Below are positions 61,985 to 64,000 of a DNA stretch of 64,000 nucleotides, piece by piece. The stretch spans positions 1-64,000 of the forward strand of contig JACKFF010000006.1 of the NCBI GenBank assembly GCA_020632595.1. Reading direction: 5' to 3'. The first letter of the stretch is position 1, and every line of letters begins with the position of its first letter. This stretch comes from Nitrospiraceae bacterium. GTDB lineage: Bacteria; Nitrospirota; Nitrospiria; Nitrospirales; UBA8639. A program made the translations under genes and the position numbers. Below the pieces are notes generated by a model. That model did not search any database. It had not been told where the DNA came from and saw only the letters and a list, made by a program, of their open reading frames with translations.

Positions 61985-62014
61985 GCTTCCGGAAGTCTGA
62001 GTGCTTCCGGAAGC
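61985..62014. promoter_or_regulatory. Twin CTTCCGGAAG palindromes upstream of cld
   Basis: The self-complementary decamer CTTCCGGAAG occurs twice, centres 18 bases apart, separated by TCTGAGTG. Together they also form an 11-base-pair hairpin (GCTTCCGGAAG/CTTCCGGAAGC). No T-run follows on either strand, so it is not a standard terminator. It could be a double operator or an RNA hairpin in front of the chlorite dismutase gene. Confidence 0.45.
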
Positions 62015-62155
62015 AAGTGGGAACACCTTCGAATTTATGAGAGCCAAAAATCTTTCTTAGGTGGGGATTCTGAAGGATTGTCAGCAAATCCCTTACCCCA
62101 AAGAACCCATGACTCTCCATAAATAAATAAGGAAAATAAATAAGGAGAAAAATGT

Positions 62156-62920
62156 ATGCGCGCCTTAGCATCCCTGTTGTTCATTGCGGTTTTGACTGTT
62201 GTGTCCTTTGGCTTGACATGGGCGGCCGATGCCCCTATTTTTGGCACCTTTGCCCTGTTTGAGGTGGATAAAGATTGGGGAAATTTGTCGGTGGAAGAAA
62301 GGCAAAAAGGAGGGGAGGAGGCGAAAGCCCTGTTGGAATCAATCAAAAATCAGGTCACCGTGGATGGCTATTGGACCTATGGGTTGACAACGGAATCTCA
62401 TTTTATGCTTCGGCTGCATTCCGCCGACCTCAAAGCCAATCAGCAATTAATGACTCAACTCCGGAGTACTCGCCTCGGCCGACATTTGAATTTGGAATAC
62501 ACCGTCAGTGGAGTGACCAAAAGTTTAAATTATGCGCCGGATTTTCCGGAATTGTTGGAAAAGTTGAAAGCAGCGAAATACAAAGGAGATCCGTCGACAT
62601 ATGCAATTATGATCCCGGTTCGGAAAAATGCCGAATGGTGGAATCTGCCTAAAGAAGAACGTGTGGCGCTGATGAAAGAGCATACCATTCCCACTGTGGC
62701 CTATTTAGAAACAGTCAAACGGAAATTGTACCATTCCACCGGGATTTCAGACGTGGATTTTTTAACATATTTTGAAACAAATAGTTTGATTGAATTCAAT
62801 GATCTGGTCATTGCGTTGCGGATGGTTCGGGAGGATAGCTTCAATGTTCAGCTCGGAGAGCCGACGATCATTGGCACACTGAAAAACTGGAATGAGATTG
62901 TGGATCTCCTTATGAAATAG
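62156..62920 (+). CDS. cld: Chlorite dismutase, periplasmic, heme b
   Basis: 254 residues with a signal peptide (LASLLFIAVLTVVSFGLTWAADA). Chlorite dismutase splits chlorite into chloride and O2. The heme-pocket residues described for the Nitrospira defluvii enzyme are all here, shifted by a constant 16: K157, W161, W162 (RKNAEWWNLP), proximal H176 (MKEHTIPT), distal R189 (VKRKLYHSTG) and E226 (MVRED). Length and these residues place it with the long, pentameric, chlorite-active lineage rather than with coproheme decarboxylases. AAGGAG precedes the ATG. Its natural substrate in nitrite oxidisers is debated. Here it sits in a chemotaxis and heme-protein cluster. Confidence 0.94.
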   Translation: MRALASLLFIAVLTVVSFGLTWAADAPIFGTFALFEVDKDWGNLSVEERQKGGEEAKALLESIKNQVTVDGYWTYGLTTESHFMLRLHSADLKANQQLMTQLRSTRLGRHLNLEYTVSGVTKSLNYAPDFPELLEKLKAAKYKGDPSTYAIMIPVRKNAEWWNLPKEERVALMKEHTIPTVAYLETVKRKLYHSTGISDVDFLTYFETNSLIEFNDLVIALRMVREDSFNVQLGEPTIIGTLKNWNEIVDLLMK

Positions 62921-62997
62921 ATGGGTCCCAGTTCGATCAGATGGATTCATGGTTTTGAATAATCATTTTGGGGATTATATTGCCTGAAGGTGACAAT

Positions 62998-63090
62998 TGT
63001 GCCGATTGCCATAACAAACACCCCAAAACTACCAAAAAAGATTGGAAGAAGGGTGATTTTATGGGAGCCATTGTTGTCAGACTGAAATAA
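62998..63090 (+). pseudogene. Truncated 3' duplicate of the monoheme gene
   Basis: From TGT 62998 the sequence reads CADCHNKHPKTTKKD and on to GAIVVRLK with TAA, almost the same as the last 30 codons of the gene at 59963-60502, including the heme motif. The DNA similarity begins abruptly just before the motif and continues past the stop into the terminator-like hairpin. No start codon, signal peptide or upstream domain is present, so it cannot make a functional exported heme protein. It is a partial duplication or what remains of a second full copy. Confidence 0.8.
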
Positions 63091-63114
63091 TTTCGTTTTA
63101 CGACCAATCGTCTT

Positions 63115-63159
63115 GAGAAAGGGCGGGGAGGGTATCACAACCTTCCTCGCCTTTTTTTA
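63115..63159 (+). terminator. Rho-independent terminator after the truncated copy / cld
   Basis: AAAGGGCGGGGAGGGT pairs imperfectly with AACCTTCCTCGCCTTT around a short loop, then TTTTTTTA follows. It is the duplicate of the hairpin at 60527 with a better T-run and would end the cld transcript. Confidence 0.7.
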
Positions 63160-63260
63160 TTCCCACCCCTGGGCTTCCCTTTTTTTTAAAAAAATTCCCT
63201 CCGGTCCTTAAATTCGATCATAGGTGTGCCGATAACTTGAAATGGAAAAGGAAAAAGAAT

Positions 63261-63314
63261 TGAGGCTGAAGGGTGAGTGGTAAAGCGAATAGTCCATCGT
63301 TTCACGCCTCACGA
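63261..63314. repeat. GTGAGG-type inverted repeat
   Basis: Left arm TTGAGGCTGAAGGGTGAGTG, right arm GTTTCACGCCTCACG. Confidence 0.5.
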
Positions 63315-63502
63315 AGAAATCTGTTTCTTGCATCCATTCCGGATTTTTTCACTTCATTGAGCCCCTGGAACGGAAATCTTCCAGCGGAAATATGGCTATC
63401 GAAAATATTTTATGGGAGTGGGTTTTTGTCGGAATGACCACGGCCTATGGTCTTTCCCTTTGACGTCCTATGTAGTCTATGGGTTGTGGTTTCTATTGGT
63501 TC

Positions 63503-63592
63503 CAGGAAGGGTGAGTAGCAAGGCGTAAAGGGGATGTGCGGTGTTTTTTTCACGACTCCTTCCTGTTCACTCCTCACTATCAATCCCTTTAC
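63503..63592. repeat. GTGAGG-type inverted repeat before cheR
   Basis: Left arm AGGAAGGGTGAGTAGCAAGG with CGTAAAGG; right arm ACTCCTTCCTGTTCACTCC and TCACTATC. A run of seven T lies in the centre. Confidence 0.5.
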
Positions 63593-63627
63593 TTTTTGTT
63601 TTGGATCAATTGACGATAAAGGACAAT

Positions 63628-64000
63628 ATGATGACGGCAACGTTGACTGATAATGAATTTGAACAGTTTAAACACTTAATTTATCAGCAGGTCGGTATTA
63701 CGCTCGATGCCCCAAAAAAAACGCTCTTAGTTTCTCGTTTGGGGAAACGGCTTCGGGATCTTCACCTTTCCTCGTATCAGGCGTATTACGACTGTGTGAG
63801 CGGGAAAGGCGGGGAAGAAGAGTTGATGAAGTTGTTGGATCTTGTGTCAACGAATAAAACTGATTTTTATCGGGAGCCTGTGCATTTTGATTTTCTCCGC
63901 GACCAGGTTCTTTCAGAGGTGCAATCGGCCAAGACCTTGAGAATTTGGTCTTCCGCGTCCTCTTCCGGGGAAGAACCCTATACGATTGCCATGACCCTGT
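63628..64000 (+). CDS. cheR: Chemotaxis methyltransferase CheR, N-terminal part (cut by window edge)
   Basis: The frame from ATG 63628 (or the adjacent ATG 63631) stays open to the window end, 124 codons. The N-terminal helical domain (EFEQFKHLIYQQVGITLDAPKKTLLVSRLGKRL) and the start of the SAM-binding domain (LLDLVSTNKTDFYREPVHFDFL, then LRIWSSASSSGEEPYTIAM) match CheR; the GEEPYT motif is diagnostic, with SSGEEPYT in place of the usual CSTGEEPYS. CheR methylates receptor glutamates for adaptation, so it should act on the receptors encoded here. A partner cheB, if present, is beyond the window. Confidence 0.93.
   Translation, partial: MMTATLTDNEFEQFKHLIYQQVGITLDAPKKTLLVSRLGKRLRDLHLSSYQAYYDCVSGKGGEEELMKLLDLVSTNKTDFYREPVHFDFLRDQVLSEVQSAKTLRIWSSASSSGEEPYTIAMTL

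Larger units (their letters stand above)
63160..63627. other. Intergenic region before cheR, repeats only
   Basis: No gene is supported in this gap. It contains two copies of the degenerate repeat (separate entries), A/T-rich tracts near 63180 and otherwise unremarkable sequence. No promoter of clear quality was seen for cheR. Confidence 0.55.

Noticed and set aside
62156..62920. Coproheme decarboxylase (HemQ) instead of chlorite dismutase
   Set aside because: A signal peptide, the distal arginine and the tryptophan pair match chlorite-active enzymes; HemQ proteins lack the arginine and are cytoplasmic.
31200..63592. CRISPR array as explanation for the repeats
   Set aside because: The repeats are degenerate, scattered over many gaps and have no regular spacers; no cas genes are present.

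Overview
The window reads as one stretch of chromosome from a flagellated, Gram-negative-type bacterium, most likely a member of Nitrospira/Nitrospirota. The grounds are a periplasmic chlorite dismutase with all expected heme-pocket residues, squalene-hopene cyclase, LptD (so an LPS outer membrane), sigma-54-controlled flagellar genes and several monoheme c-type proteins. G+C looks close to half, which would suit a marine Nitrospira. The taxonomic call is inference; no rRNA or tRNA gene was recognised.

Left part (1-17.7 kb): housekeeping and accessory genes. In order: end of cbiB and cobD (cobalamin), a membrane-anchored unknown, a Rieske ferredoxin, an HNH endonuclease, a 50-residue zinc-ribbon protein, a translationally coupled HExxH metallopeptidase/ATP-grasp pair, a TetR regulator running in frame into squalene-hopene cyclase, a DsrE-like protein, moaC-moaD-moaE-moaA behind a good sigma-70 promoter, accD, folC, lptD and two unknowns.

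Middle (17.9-47.3 kb): an NtrC-type regulator, a TPR protein, a FlrB/FlrC-like two-component system, then an almost uninterrupted flagellar cluster: flgB flgC fliE fliF fliG fliH fliI fliJ, a MotE-like gene, fliK flgD flgE, a strong terminator, fliL fliM fliN fliO fliP fliQ fliR flhB flhA flhF flhG fliA. Near-consensus sigma-54 promoters precede flgB and fliL, as expected if FlrC activates both. FlhF and FlhG suggest polar flagella.

Right part (47.4-64 kb): signalling. Directly after fliA come a receiver-SpoIIE phosphatase, a receiver-HATPase protein and a STAS protein, which together look like a receiver-gated partner-switching module. Then follow a receptor-like protein, cheY, a degraded four-helix-bundle gene, cheA, cheW and two large chemoreceptors with nearly identical signalling domains. 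The second receptor has a periplasmic heme-c (Tll0287/DUF3365-like) sensor. It is followed by two secreted monoheme proteins of the same general type, chlorite dismutase, a truncated 3' duplicate of the first monoheme gene, and the start of cheR at the window edge. The juxtaposition of heme-sensor receptor, soluble heme proteins, chlorite dismutase and chemotaxis core is the best candidate for an undescribed system.

A family of degenerate intergenic repeats built from GTGAGG-like heptamers, often arranged as inverted arms, occupies many gaps from 31 kb to the right end and is absent from the left half.
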